Source: Liolophura sinensis (taxonomy: Eukaryota > Mollusca > Polyplacophora > Chitonida > Chitonidae). From it: a stretch of 64,000 bases of DNA. This document shows positions 35,330 to 46,931 of this stretch, in pieces. The stretch lies in contig NC_088300.1 in the NCBI RefSeq assembly GCF_032854445.1, positions 49,099,682-49,163,681 on the forward strand. The letters are read 5' to 3'. Every line of letters begins with the position of its first letter. The stretch's first letter is position 1. The translations under genes were made by a program, and so were the position numbers. Under the pieces are notes generated by a model, which did no database searches, was not told the origin of the DNA, and was given only the letters and a program-made list of their open reading frames with translations.

Positions 35330-35770
35330 TATTCATTTCTGCTACAATTACCAAAAAAGGCTAAAAAGACCAACTAGTGCTATGGCTATGCCAGACTTTA
35401 TACAAACAAAAAAGGGCCTTAATTTTGTCGCAAATACAAGAAATCGTCAAAATGTAGAACATAATCTGTAACTTGTCATGGTATGTCCACATACCAAGTT
35501 TGAATTCAATTTAACAAATGCAACGTTTTGGAAGAAAGTCATAAAAACTGCAAAAGTCCAAAACAAGACAAACAAGTGAAAACAATTTCGTCGAAAATGT
35601 ACGAAACGACCAGAAACTCACATTTGATCAAAACTTGTCATGTTGAAGCTATGTACAAAGTTTCAATTCAATACGATGAATCATTTTGAAAACAAGTCCT
35701 AGAAACTTTATCCATAATGGACTGACCGACAAGGTGTACATCTATAGCCCCCTCTGGTACTGGTATGGGA
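35330..35770. repeat. Dispersed bivalve-type repeat
   Basis: GGCCTTAATTTTGTCGCAAA, CTTGTCATGGTATGTCCACA, ACCAAGTTTGAATTCAATTT, then GGACTGACCGACAAGGTGTA and ATCTATAGCCCCCTCTGGTA. This order is typical of a repeat common in bivalve genomes. Confidence 0.5.
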
Positions 35771-35799
35771 CAGCAGCAATTCTGTATTTCACTTACACT

Positions 35800-35912
35800 T
35801 CAACATTTTTCAGGTGACACATCTTGTTTTATTTTGATTGGTTCATTCTCGTTATGTGGCCACTTAAGAGTTTTTGTAAAGTTTGATAAATTTCTTATCA
35901 GAAAAGCTTAAG
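35800..35912 (+). repeat. Dispersed repeat, partner of 54,135-54,260
   Basis: Shares TTTTTCAGGTGACACATCTT, GATTGGTTCATTC, CACTTAAGAG and CTTATCAGAAAA in order. Confidence 0.65.
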
Positions 35913-36021
35913 TGTAAGTATCAAAAGTATCAGTCCAATGTCTTTATGTGCTTCTGGCAGTGAATTTTAATTTGTTAAGCTTTGGGTGAAATACAGTGAT
36001 CAGGTCACTTGATATCTCAGG

Positions 36022-36272
36022 CCTCAGTTAGTTAGCGCGCTAGCGCAGCGTAATGACCCAGGAGCCTCTCACCAATGCGGTCACTGTGAGTTCAAGTCCA
36101 GCTCATGCTGGCTTCCTCTCCCGCCCTAAGTGGGAAGGTCTTCCAGCAACCTGCGGATCGTCGTGGGTTTCCCCCAGGCTCTGCCCGGTTGCATCCCACC
36201 ATAGTGCTGGCCACCGTCGTATATGTGAAATATTCTTGAGTACGGCATAAAACACCAATCAAATAAAACAAA
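36022..36272 (+). repeat. SINE (main family), nearly full length
   Basis: Lacks only the first bases of the head. Flanked by TGATATCTCAGG at 36,010-36,021 and 36,273-36,284. Confidence 0.94.
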
Positions 36273-36636
36273 TGATATCTCAGGGTTCCAAAATATATAT
36301 ATTCAGTATATGGTGTGTACGTTCTTTACATCTAACATTTCCAACTCACTTTCAAACCAGAAAGACACTGACAGGCTAACTGACTGTTATCTTACTGGAG
36401 ATTTAGGAGACATGCATGGACCTTATCAGAAAACCAAGCACAAGTACAAAGTACATGTAGAGCCCAACCAATTAAATATGGACTTGAAATCAAACACTAT
36501 AAATATAGTAAAGTGTCCCTGCTGGGTGACCCAGTTTTGTTTGCTATCTCAGATTCCCTGCCGGACATATCTGGTTATCTAGGAAGCCACCCCAGTTTAA
36601 GGGGGGTTCATCCAGAGACAATGTCATTCATCATTG

Positions 36637-36870
36637 TGTTACCCTAATTTCTCAACCTTTTCGAGTATAAAAGAAAAATTTCAGCGCAATCTATGTACAT
36701 TTTAATTTGATTTTGATGAGAAAACTACACTGATTGAATTGACCAATTTCACGGCTTCGTAAAAAGTATAATTTTATCACTGTACTTAAAATAATACATT
36801 CAGAATATACTTGAATAAACCCCTTGCAAACCTGCGAAAAGCTTGAAAAAGTGCTGCGCAGGTCTCCATT
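36637..36870 (+). repeat. Dispersed repeat, partner of 47,503-47,725
   Basis: TTACCCTAATTTCTCAACCT, GGCTTCGTAAAAAGTATAAT, CCTTGCAAACCTGCGAAAAG; all recur in order in the partner. Confidence 0.8.
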
Positions 36871-37970
36871 GACTCCATTGCAATATAACTATGCATAGCC
36901 ACCATAAATGTAGCAAGGCAATGTCATGTTGTATTAGGACCCACCCTTTTGATTTGAAAATCCAACATTGTTTAAGTGATGTCGCATAGGACTACGTTCA
37001 TATTAACTTGTACTTTAACATAGTAGTTACTAGCCTGCATGGGAAGTGGTATTTAAACAGTTATTTAAGATTTGAAGTAAAATTAAATGAGATAGTGTTC
37101 TTTCAAGGCGATTAATTAACTTGTAGTTATTAAAGTAGAGGTAGTAGGTTTTTCATATTTTGCATGCTGTTAGAGTATAAGTAGAGGATTAAACAGTTAA
37201 ATGTTTTTACATGTACCTTTAGATTGTCTTTAAATGCAGTATTTCTAATGTTTTGGAAGCACAAATCTTTATGAAGTCATGTACTGAGGAGCGACCAACA
37301 GCTGGGTAATTAAATTTCTTTCTTTGAGGTCCTAGCTGGGGCTATAAAAGTCCAGCCCTAATGTGAACAGAGCAACGAGGCCACAACCTAGCCTGGCAGG
37401 CTACATCGGATTACAGTCATGGCGTAGAACACGTTTCACTGAGCCACCCGAACAACATTTTTCAAGACCAAGCCATGTGAGAATAAATATGGTCAGTTAA
37501 TAGGAAAATTTGTAAATTTTAATCTGGCTAATGAAAAAGAAAGGGATTTTAAAGAAATTAAGAATAAGAAAAACAAAAAAAGAAATTTCACCAAAACTCT
37601 AATAAAAATTTTAGAACCCTTTTGCCCTTTTGACGGTCGGTCAAGTTACATCCAATGAACTGCAGTGAATGACACACCCTAAATGACCATACGTTTCCTC
37701 CATGACGGTGCATGACACAAGGTGTTTCAAAGTTTGCTTGGAACATGGGATGCTATTCTGCTTGACAAGTTTCTGTAAGTTTCAGCACCAAAAATAGTAT
37801 TATGTGATACTGATTTGCCTCTAAAATGCCCTTATGTGGGCGAACTTTTAGATCATTTAGGGTATACTATGAACAATTTGGGACATTCAAATAAATGAAC
37901 AACAGCAACAAATGATGTGATTCTATACTAGTTAAAGTCTCACAGTTGTACGTGGGTTCAATAGTAATTA

Positions 37971-38044
37971 ATGAAGTCGAGGCATCATGTGGATCGAAAG
38001 CTTGTGAAACCTTTTACATTTACATAGTGATGCCTCGACGTCAT
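37971..38044. repeat. Small imperfect foldback
   Basis: ATGAAGTCGAGGCATCA and TGATGCCTCGACGTCAT form a 17-bp stem with one mismatch and a 40-base loop; flanking TAGTAATTA / TATTACTA extends pairing imperfectly. Confidence 0.65.
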
Positions 38045-39326
38045 TATTATTACTAATGTGATTCCTGTCGGACGCTACAAATAATGAGAAAGAGATTACA
38101 AATTATTTCTTGCAACTACATTTCGTTGTACCCCACAAAAACATTGCAACAAATCTTACCACGTTAACTAAGTTTCAGATGTGTACTGATTTGTTCATCA
38201 ATATTTATTTTGTAAAATCTACATCTGTTGGTGAGAGGCATGCTGAAGGCCAGCTTTAGGATAAAACAATGAAACTAAGTGAGCGAGGAGTTAAAGGATA
38301 AGAAGAAAGAAAACAATCAAGAAAGACATTCTGAAAGAGTTACTGCAATTTCATGTTTCTTTAGCAGTTAGGTAGGCCATTAATTTGTCCTTGAACGTTA
38401 TTGGCAAAATATACGGAAAATTAGTATGAAACTTATAGCTACATTAATCCTCCAACTCATCCTGTAAAACTAAAGCACCTGCCTATTTTTCGATTGCTTT
38501 ATCTGAGTTGAAACAAGACCTACTGTTTGACCTGAAATTTGGTCCATGACCAAGTGCCTCATTTTGCACAATTCTGAGAGTTCTATTGATTTCAGAAAGG
38601 TGTGCGGAGGGTTGTTTGGATGGTAGGTCCTACTGCAAAAATATAAGTTTTACCACGTAACGATGGACTTATTCGGGCGAAATTTTAGGTCGAATACTGA
38701 ACTGAAGACGTGACAAGTCATGCAACTTTTATTTAGCATGAATGTGCTGATTTGCTAGTTTTACTTACACCATTGCTGAACTCTCTTCTGGTCCCTGGTT
38801 GTATGGATGTCACACGTTTGGACATGTTCCTGTTACTTACACAATCGCTTTCTCTCACTGAACTTTGATGAACAGGCCTTTGCCCTTATTTCAACACTGA
38901 CTGCAATAAATGTCTCTATTTATGTAATGACACGCTGATAAAAGATTACTGTAGTTGACCTAAAATTTCGAACACCGAGTTACTCATTTTGTCTGAATAT
39001 TGATCATAGAAGGGTGTTTTTGGTAATATAATTTCTAGCACCTAATATTTTGCCACTTTTACTTTGGCTCTGACTTGAAATGAATTTTTTTCAAGTGAAT
39101 TTTTAGTATTAAATATTAATTTTACATTTTCTCTTTCATTTACTTTTTATGCTCCCATACAATTTTATACTAAATCATATCAACCCAATGATAACACATT
39201 AAATGTGACATTAGCCAACAGGGTTTGCATCATGTGCAGGTCACTAACACATACAAATCTGTGCGAACTTACGTGGTGAGACCTTATTGCACTAAATGTT
39301 TATGAACTGTACTGGCAATACTGGGC

Positions 39327-39838
39327 AGCTCTGGTGCATTATCACGAGTATTAAAGGTTCAGCTCTGGCGCATTGCTACGAGTATTAAAGGTTCAGCTCT
39401 GATGCATTGCCACGAGTATTAAAGGCTCCTCTCTGGTGCATTGTCACGAGTATATTAAAGGTTCAGCTCTGGCGCATTGCTACGAGTATCAAAGGCTCAG
39501 CTCTGGTGCATTGTCACGAGTATTAAAGGTTCAGCTCTAGTGCATTGCAACGAGGATTAAAGGTTCAGCACTGATGCATTGCCACGAGGATTAAAGGTTC
39601 AGCTCTGGTGCACCCTCACGAGTATTAAAGGTTCAGCTCTCGTGCATTGTCACGAGGATATTAAAGGTTCAGCTCTGGCGCATTGCTACGAGTATTAAAG
39701 GCTCAGCTCTGGTGCATTGTCACGAGTATTAAAGGTTCAGCTCTGGTGCATTGTCACGAGTATTAAAGGTTCAGCTCTAGTGCATTGCCACGAGTATTAA
39801 AGGTTCAGCTCTGGTGCATTGTCACGAGTATTAAAGGC
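39327..39838. repeat. 34-nt minisatellite, 15 units
   Basis: Units of AGCTCTGGTGCATTGTCACG followed by AGTATTAAAGGTTC with point variants. Two units carry an extra AT (GTATATTAAAGG, GGATATTAAAGG), six units apart. Confidence 0.95.
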
Positions 39839-39869
39839 TAAATGAAACATTTGGATTTTAATTATTAAT

Positions 39870-40019
39870 ATTTATTTGATTGGAGTTTTAAGCCATACTC
39901 AAAAATATTTCACTTATAATACCAGCGACCAGCATTATGTTGGGAGGAAACCGGGCAGAGCCCGGGTGAAAACCCCACGACGATCCGCAGGTTGCTGGCA
40001 GACCTTCCCATGTACGACA
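39870..40019 (-). repeat. SINE 3' part next to the 34-nt minisatellite
   Basis: Tail and body to the CTTCCCATGTACG block. Confidence 0.9.
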
Positions 40020-40267
40020 GTTATTGATATGCAGATTAGGATGTGTCCCAACACAGGGTGTGCCTATCCGCTTCTCATCTTTATACTTTGGACGTATAAG
40101 TGGCTACAGTTTTTCTAAGGTCCCAGAGGTTAGTCCAAATAGGAAGTAGCATGCAGTCATGACAAAGACAGTGGAAGCTGTCAGAGGAAGTAGATATAGA
40201 GCCTGAATGGAGGGTTGTTAAGCAGGCCCTACATTCCCAATAAGTTCATGGATGATGTCAAAATTTT

Positions 40268-40470
40268 TTCCACTTTTGGAAGAAAGCATGCATAAAATAA
40301 AGGGATCATTAAAAGGTAGTCGATTATTAAAAAGTCATTTTTTTCTTCTGTTCTTTTTTTCTTGTTCTTGTTTGGGGGAGGGGGGCGGTAACTTTTTTCA
40401 TTACCCTTAAAACCATGATCTTTGTTTTAGAATACCTCTTCATGAATTCTTTCAATCTGTGTGAGGATTT
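40268..40470 (+). repeat. Dispersed repeat, partner of 61,660-61,845
   Basis: GAAAGCATGCATAAAATAAA, T-rich tract, CATTACCCTTAAAACCATGA, TTTTAGAATACCTCTTCATG. Confidence 0.6.
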
Positions 40471-40554
40471 TTCTGGTCCGCACCCTGCAGCAGTAAATAT
40501 ACAGTACGTAGTGCCATTTCGTGAAAGTTTTACTGTGTAATCCGGACAAGGTCT

Positions 40555-40757
40555 ATTTATTTCTTCATTTATTTGATTCGGGTTTTACACCGTATCTAGG
40601 GATATTTCACTTATAAGGCAGTATCCAGCATTATGGTGAGAGGGAAACCAGAAAGAGCATTGGGGAAATCAATGACCACCCGCAGGTAGATGCAAGGCCC
40701 CATGTACGACTGGAGATAAAGTCAGATTGAGCTTTACTTGAACTCACAGTCGGCGCC
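40555..40757 (-). repeat. SINE, diverged, most of length
   Basis: Tail, degraded body and the B-box region (TTGAACTCACAG). Confidence 0.85.
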
Positions 40758-40830
40758 CATGTGCTTGATTTAGGCATAAAAGCTAAACCAGCTATATAGT
40801 TTAGGCGATCATTAAAAAGTTGTTTGGTAA

Positions 40831-41067
40831 CTAGGTAACCGGATCAACCCACTTAAATTTTCTAAGGGGTTCTTCTTTATCACTTTTCATTCCATAACTT
40901 GAACATTTTTTAAACACAAGCCATGCTCCGGCCAATATCAGGGTCAGCATTGCAGGCTTGCTCTCGAAAATGGATTTTCTTCTTACAGCATTGGAAATGT
41001 GGAGGAACTGAGTATTCAAATACAGACGACACGTACTGGCACGTAAATCATAACCTAAGCCGAAAAT
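40831..41067 (-). CDS. Possible exon of a small single-pass membrane protein
   Basis: Open for 78 codons up to TAG at 40,833-40,831. The sequence looks protein-like: a basic Arg/Lys stretch (SNAVRRKSIFESKP), one hydrophobic segment (MLTLILAGAWLVF), then a Lys/Glu-rich soluble tail ending EEPLRKFKWVDPVT. This is the layout of small mitochondrial inner-membrane proteins. No in-frame ATG precedes the basic stretch; ATG at 40,950 would give 39 residues. It could be a last exon (AG sites upstream), a retrocopy or chance. I do not recognise the family. Confidence 0.3.
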   Translation of the reverse strand: MFGLGYDLRASTCRLYLNTQFLHISNAVRRKSIFESKPAMLTLILAGAWLVFKKCSSYGMKSDKEEPLRKFKWVDPVT

Positions 41068-41819
41068 CTAAACTGGACGTTCCTATCGTTATACGGTAGG
41101 GACCTCCAGCTTAGCTTTGGGCCTAATCATAACCTTTGCCACAACTCTGGGTGGAGTCTTTAAGGAACCTTTCAATCACAGCAGAGGCCCGATCTGACCA
41201 CTAGTGCTTTGAGAACTTTTTTTGAACCTTTGTGATGGTGAATGGATCAAAGCATTGTGAAAACCACCGAAATACAATGACTTTATGATGGGTTCACTGA
41301 GACAGTAGTAACCAAAGACCGAAGCATATGTACGTGTTTTACCTGGGCATGTAACTGCGTAGCTTTATGAGCCTGCAGGCGATGTCTGAAGTCTGAACTC
41401 AGAAAATACAATCTAATCTCACTTGGGAGATAAAAAAGTCCAGATCAACTGACCCTATCTTTAAAAAATGCAGTCAAGTGAAGCATACAAGTTTTTAAAT
41501 GACAAGACTTTACAACTCGCACACAGAATGTCAGATTTTTTTGAATGCCGTGTGTAACAAGTTTTTATGACTGTACATCCTCAGTGTACTTAATATAAGC
41601 AATATTTCAAAGCTAGTTAAAAGGCACATTTGATTTTAGTGGTGACGTCTTTCTTTACGAGGCTTACTCGTATAACTTTTTGCCAAGGGTCCTGTCAAGA
41701 TTTATGTTATAAATGACAACCTTGCTATAAATTTGCACCCGGCACCGTGTCAGGGGTCTGCTTCCAACTGCCATTTTCGACTTAAGTCTGAACTGTTAAC
41801 CTTCTTGATAAAGACTTAT

Positions 41820-42047
41820 GATTTATTTACTTATTTATTTTATGTGTTTTATATCGTACTCAAGAATATTTCACTCATACGACGCCTGCGAGCATTATGG
41901 TGGAAGCAAACCAGACAGAGACCGGGTGAAAACCACGACCAGTCTGCAAAATGCTGAAGGACCTTCCCACAGAACAGCCGGAGAGGAAGCCAGCATGAGC
42001 TGGATTTGAACTCACAGCGACCGCACTGATGAGATCACCTCGGCCCC
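41820..42047 (-). repeat. SINE, nearly full length
   Basis: Tail through TTTGAACTCACAGCGACCGC; the head is shortened, ending CTCGGCCCC. Confidence 0.9.
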
Positions 42048-42150
42048 TCAAAAACTTTTCAAGATGGATGTTGTAACTTGACCAAACGTGTCTTACCACA
42101 GTACAAAATTAGCGATCAAAAATTAATTAATATGAAACATGTATATTATT

Positions 42151-42253
42151 GCCCACGTACGGCCGGAGAGGAAACCAGCTTAAGCGGGACAAACTCACTC
42201 GGGATCGTATTGGTGAGAGGTGTCTGTCATTGCGCCGCGCTGGCACGCTGACC
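42151..42253 (-). repeat. SINE 5' half only
   Basis: CCCACGTACGGCCGGAGAGG to the A-box region GCGCTGGCACGC; lacks the 3' half and tail, so not a simple retro-insertion end. Confidence 0.85.
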
Positions 42254-42914
42254 TTCAAGTACGACAGCTTCATTGTTCTGTAGTACTTTGAACTTTAGAC
42301 ATTGACAAAAAATCAGCAGTTCATTTCGCCCATTTAGCTCCATGGCGGTCATTCGTGACATATTGGTCCTTGTGAGGAACCCGGATACTTAAATCTATGA
42401 ACTTAGTCAATTTTACCCGTAGCGCTCGCAAAGGTAGAAGTAATCGGACGTACAGTTTGTCTGGGATAAACCACTGACGTTAACTGAGTTAATCAGGAAC
42501 TTTCCCACAAGACGTATGTCTACATGCAGTGCACTTGCACTTTAAATTAGTGAAAATCAACGACACAAAATTTCCATGAATAATCAGGTATCCAGAAATT
42601 ACCTGTCCATATACATCCCTGATTCTCTGATACTCAGAAATAAAAAAAAAACATAATACAGAACTTATTCCACACTCAAATGCACTTGGTTGGTATCACA
42701 CACAAATTTCTGCTTTAATAAAAGACAAAGTTTAGACCCATAAATTCATTAGAGGGAACTATGGTGAAACATCTGAGATTTGAACGGGATTAATTTATTT
42801 TCACCTTACTATGAAAATATAAATTATCAACATTTGTGTGATAATCTTGCTTGAAAAAAAAGTAGACACATAGCCACTAAACCGTATTGGTGAATACTGA
42901 AAGAATTTTTCAAC

Positions 42915-43185
42915 AAATTTAAAGGAGAAGAAAATGATGCAAATATCAAATGAAAGAGTGTTGAAATTACTTGCAAATGTGGATTTAACATTATTTTCGA
43001 CATTTGTTTTCCAAAAAAAGGGGTACTCCAAAATATTTTTGTTATTGTGGGTATTTGGGGCACCAATTCTTAGTATGCCTATTTATCACCTTTGCATAAT
43101 AATGTTCAAAAGATTATTTGATGTATGTCTAAATAAATTTATTTTCAATGTATATTTGCCTTATATCGATTCAATCTGAACTATG
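42915..43185 (+). repeat. 43-kb dispersed repeat, plus-oriented copy
   Basis: GGAGAAGAAAATGATGCAAA, TGAAAGAGTG, GTGGGTATTTGGGGCACCAA, TAATAATGTTC, GTCTAAATAAATTTATTTTC. Matches the reverse complement of 63,650-63,910. Confidence 0.72.
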
Positions 43186-43269
43186 ATAATATTTATAAAC
43201 ATATTAAAATATAAGTTGATTAAAACTTAGGTTGAACTTAGTTTAACATCAAGGTCGAAAAGACAAAAT

Positions 43270-43480
43270 ACTAGCACAAATGTATTTATTAAACATGTGT
43301 TACATATTCATTTAGAACATCATTATGCAAAAACAATATATACCAGAAATTATAACAAATGTCCACCATACAAAAATTATTTCCAAATAGCTTTTTCTCA
43401 TTAAGGAAAAACAAGTCCATATTTACAATTATCTTTTCGCACTCTGTCATTATATAATTTTTATGTTTTCTCCACCTGTA
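43270..43480 (-). repeat. 43-kb dispersed repeat, inverted copy
   Basis: TTTATTAAACATGTGTTACA, TTAGAACATCATTATGC, CCACCATACAAAAATTATTT, TTTTTATGTTTTCTCC. Opposite orientation to the copy 85 bases to its left. Confidence 0.7.
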
Positions 43481-45865
43481 AAAACAACACAGTCCTTAAA
43501 CAACGTAATAAGATAACCTAACATGGTAATGAGAATTGTTTAAACCACATGAAAAACTTTTAAGACAATGGTTCAAGTATAAACACACATAATTAAAACT
43601 GAAATTTTGGAGAACAGGTTTGGGTGTATCGATCAGTTTTTATCAACTGAACAAATGTCTTTGAGCTGCCAGAATTTGTCATGAGCTTCAACCTTTTTTG
43701 AATACAGTCTATAGTCCTTGTTTTTCACATTACTATAATTTACCTTTTACTATGTTTTTATAGGTACACATTACAATACATGTATATCTTAATGTGACAC
43801 TACAGCAAAATAAATCATAAAAAAGTTACTGGCGTGATTTTGTCTTGCAGGAGCTTTCAAACCGAAGGACAGACATATGAAGTGTTAAAGAGAAGCTAAT
43901 ATCAAATGATATGAAAGGGAGGTACACAGACCACTGCGATTATTACAGCAGACAACTGGCATTGTGTTTAGGTTTCCCAAACCATGACTGTCAGGTACAA
44001 CACTACATAACATACCAATATACATGTATAAAATGTTGAAATACAATTTTTCCTCATTTCCTCATACAAAATCCCGCTGCATATCTACACAGAATGAAAT
44101 GTATATCACCTATACTTACCAACACCTGTGTACACATGAGACAATTTGCATGATTTTTACATCAGTTCCCAGAACAAACACATAACATAATAATAATAAT
44201 AATATATGTGTACATTCACATACATGTATGTACACAGACAAGGTATTTAATGTTAGCTATATGTTGTCCTTCATACATATTGACCAATAGCTGGATTTGG
44301 AGCTACCTGCATGTACAAAGAAACGTTGCACATGACTCAAAACTCCTTGGCATGGTTGTAAATTCATCACTGAGAACATCACAATACAACACTTAATACT
44401 ATGAGATTGCAAATTCACATCTTCATCTTGCTTATTTCTTCAGCTAGGGATCTCATTAAAAAGTCCTTCCATTGACTTTTTAATGCTTTGAGATTCAGTC
44501 ATATTATCACTAGATATGTTATATTTTATCTCAAAGACAACAAAACAAGTCACCTTCTTAATAGCTGACAGAAACATACATTCATAAAAGTGAAAAAAAA
44601 AAAAATTCTTGATTGTAACTCAAGAAAATTTGCACTTCACATACACTGTACCATATTTACAAATTAAAATGGAAAATATACAAAACAAACATGAAGATTT
44701 TATAACATAAATATATGTTTTATGAAACAAATATATTACACACATTGCCTTTCAACAAAATATAAGAAAAATAAAAAGGTATGCCAATTATTTACTACCT
44801 GGAAATACCGAGGTTTGAATTATATTCATGAATTGCACTTCAAAAAACATGAAACCCCATAAATAAACTGTTTTAAGAAGTAAAATGTAATTTTTGTGAT
44901 GGCATGAAAGCATTTAACTTTTATCACCAATAAAACAACATATTAAGATATGGGAAAACAAAAATTCATTTCACTGCAAAAAAATACCTCAGCAGTTGTT
45001 TTGGGTAATTATCACATAACTTAGAATACTGTTCTTTTCCTTTTCAAAAATATTATATATACCAATATATATATATATATATACACACACACAAATTTTC
45101 AGCTTGCATACTATTTTTAGACTCAATGAGTGGCATTGCTTAATTTAATTTTCTTTATACATGATTAAAGGTTAAGAAACCAACCTCATGCATATTTGTA
45201 TACGTTATCAGAGTTACGTTATTTACATCTTGTGGTCAACATTTACAATTCATTTTTTCACAAGAGAATTAAGTCATGCATACACAACATTTAATAAATA
45301 CTGATATTTGTGATGTCTTGTTAAAAAACATTTCTGAAAAAAAATAAAATTTCTTCCTCAGTTCTAAATTCCAGTCTCTTGTGTCCTTTAGCATTAATCC
45401 ACCCAAAATGTGCGACTTCACTGCTGGAAAAGAGAAAATAGTAAAAAACTAACATTATTATAAAGCTGTTACGACACTCTCTTGGAAGGTTAAATGATAT
45501 ACTACTGGAAAAAAGTAAGTTTCAGCACCTCAAGTAATATTTTATGATGTTTATTTTCTCAAAAAAAAAAAATGCATTTGGGGAGGGGGGAGGTTTCTCA
45601 CGTGTAGTGTAATTGAAACATACATGTAACTTTCCATAATTCATGTCCTGACAAACTAAATATACCAACACAGCTTGTGAAGGCCAAACATTCAAAGGGG
45701 GAAAAATACTGAGGCAAACAAAACATTTGTGAACGGTACACATGGGCTTTATTCGGGGCAATATCCTGTGGTTAGTGGATTGATAAATCTGTTTTTCTTT
45801 AGTAATTAACACCTTTCAGTTGTACATGTAAGTTGTTTGTCAGCTATGCGTCTTCAAAGTGTTAA

Positions 45866-46109
45866 CGCTAGCGCAGTGTAATGACCCAGAAGCCTCTCAC
45901 CAATGTGGTCGCTGTGAGTTCAAGTCCAGCTCATGTTGGCTTCCTCTCCGGACGTAAGTGGTAAGGTTTGCCAGGAACCTGCGGATGGTCGTGGGTTTCC
46001 CCCGGGCTCTGCTCAGTTTTCTCCCACCATAATGCTGGCCGCCAACATATAAGTGAAATATTCTTGAGTACAGCGTAAAACATCAATCAAAATAAATAAA
46101 TAAATGAAA
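45866..46109 (+). repeat. SINE, nearly full length, with target duplication
   Basis: Starts CGCTAGCGCAGTGTAATGAC inside the tRNA-like head and ends in the AAAT tail. Flanked by TCAAAGTGTTAA at 45,854-45,865 and 46,110-46,121. Confidence 0.94.
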
Positions 46110-46903
46110 TCAAAGTGTTAAGTATACATCATGAGCCATTCTTAACAGCAAATCAAGCAGTAATCAAAATCAGCATCAGCACAAACACCATCCAGATGAA
46201 TATTTCAACTATAAAAGAGTGAATGTAGCACAGATAGAAACTTTCTGATGCCTCAGCATGAAATCAAGTCCAATTTGTTAGAGAGGGCCAAAGTTTTCCA
46301 CCAATTGTCAACTACATGTAATACAAACGAAACTCAAGATTTGGGACCTTGAGATACACAGCAGACTGAATAACCATCAGGCTTGGCACTGATAATAGGA
46401 ATACACAAGATCCTCCTATTTCAAATGACTGAATTGAAACAATTCTTCAGTGTTTACATGAAACACCAAGATATCACGAAAAGCGCATAGCTTGTTTTCA
46501 GAAAGGCTCTGCTATGTTGGTAGACACAAGCAGTGGACAAATTTTGGAATTCTAAGTGAAGCAGTTCTGTAGTATATAGTGGTCACAAGAATAAGGTTAC
46601 AGACAGATTCAGAGACAGACAGACAACATACGCCTTCTGTGTGTTATAAGATATCATTGTTGGTGATTGATTTAAGTCAAAGTAAAATAAAAAAAACCAA
46701 TTACAGAAATAACACATTAATAGACTTTTTGTTAAAAAAAAAGTAAACATAAGTCCAAGGTGAAACACTCATGAAAAAGGTTTATGAATGAAATGAAAAA
46801 CTTCTTCTGATGCAAGCCCTGAAAACTACCCCAAAAAACCATAACACTGCAAAAAATAACATCAAATTCATTTCAAAACTCTAGTGTAATACCTTACTGG
46901 GTG

Positions 46904-46931
46904 TCATACAATATTGTCTTCCTCTTCGTCT
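46904..46931 (-). CDS. Prominin B terminal coding exon
   Basis: 28 nt after TTGGTTCAG. Completes the split codon (Ile or Val) and encodes DEEEDNIV then TGA at 46,906-46,904. The acidic stretch and hydrophobic last residue could be an interaction tail; that is inference. Confidence 0.7.

Larger units (their letters stand above)
23174..40830. other. Repeat-dominated intergenic block
   Basis: No gene supported. Contents from left to right: unique AT-rich DNA (with the TYMP promoter presumably near 23.2-23.7 kb), a second-family SINE (24.7 kb), CGAGATT-motif array, MITE-like palindrome, several SINEs, a second CGAGATT array, an AACACAA/TTGTGTT-rich stretch, more SINEs, bivalve-type dispersed repeats (35.3-35.9 kb), a small foldback (37.97 kb), the 34-nt minisatellite (39.3-39.8 kb) and two SINEs. 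Open frames here are short or come from repeats. Confidence 0.6.
41100..46903. other. Intergenic/3' flank of prominin B
   Basis: No gene supported. Holds a full SINE (41,820-42,047), a SINE head fragment (42,151-42,253), two inverted copies of a dispersed repeat (42.9-43.5 kb) and a full SINE (45,866-46,109). The remaining A/T-rich, repeat-poor DNA probably includes the prominin B 3'UTR. Minus-strand AATAAA at 45,555-45,550 is one possible polyadenylation signal. Confidence 0.45.
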
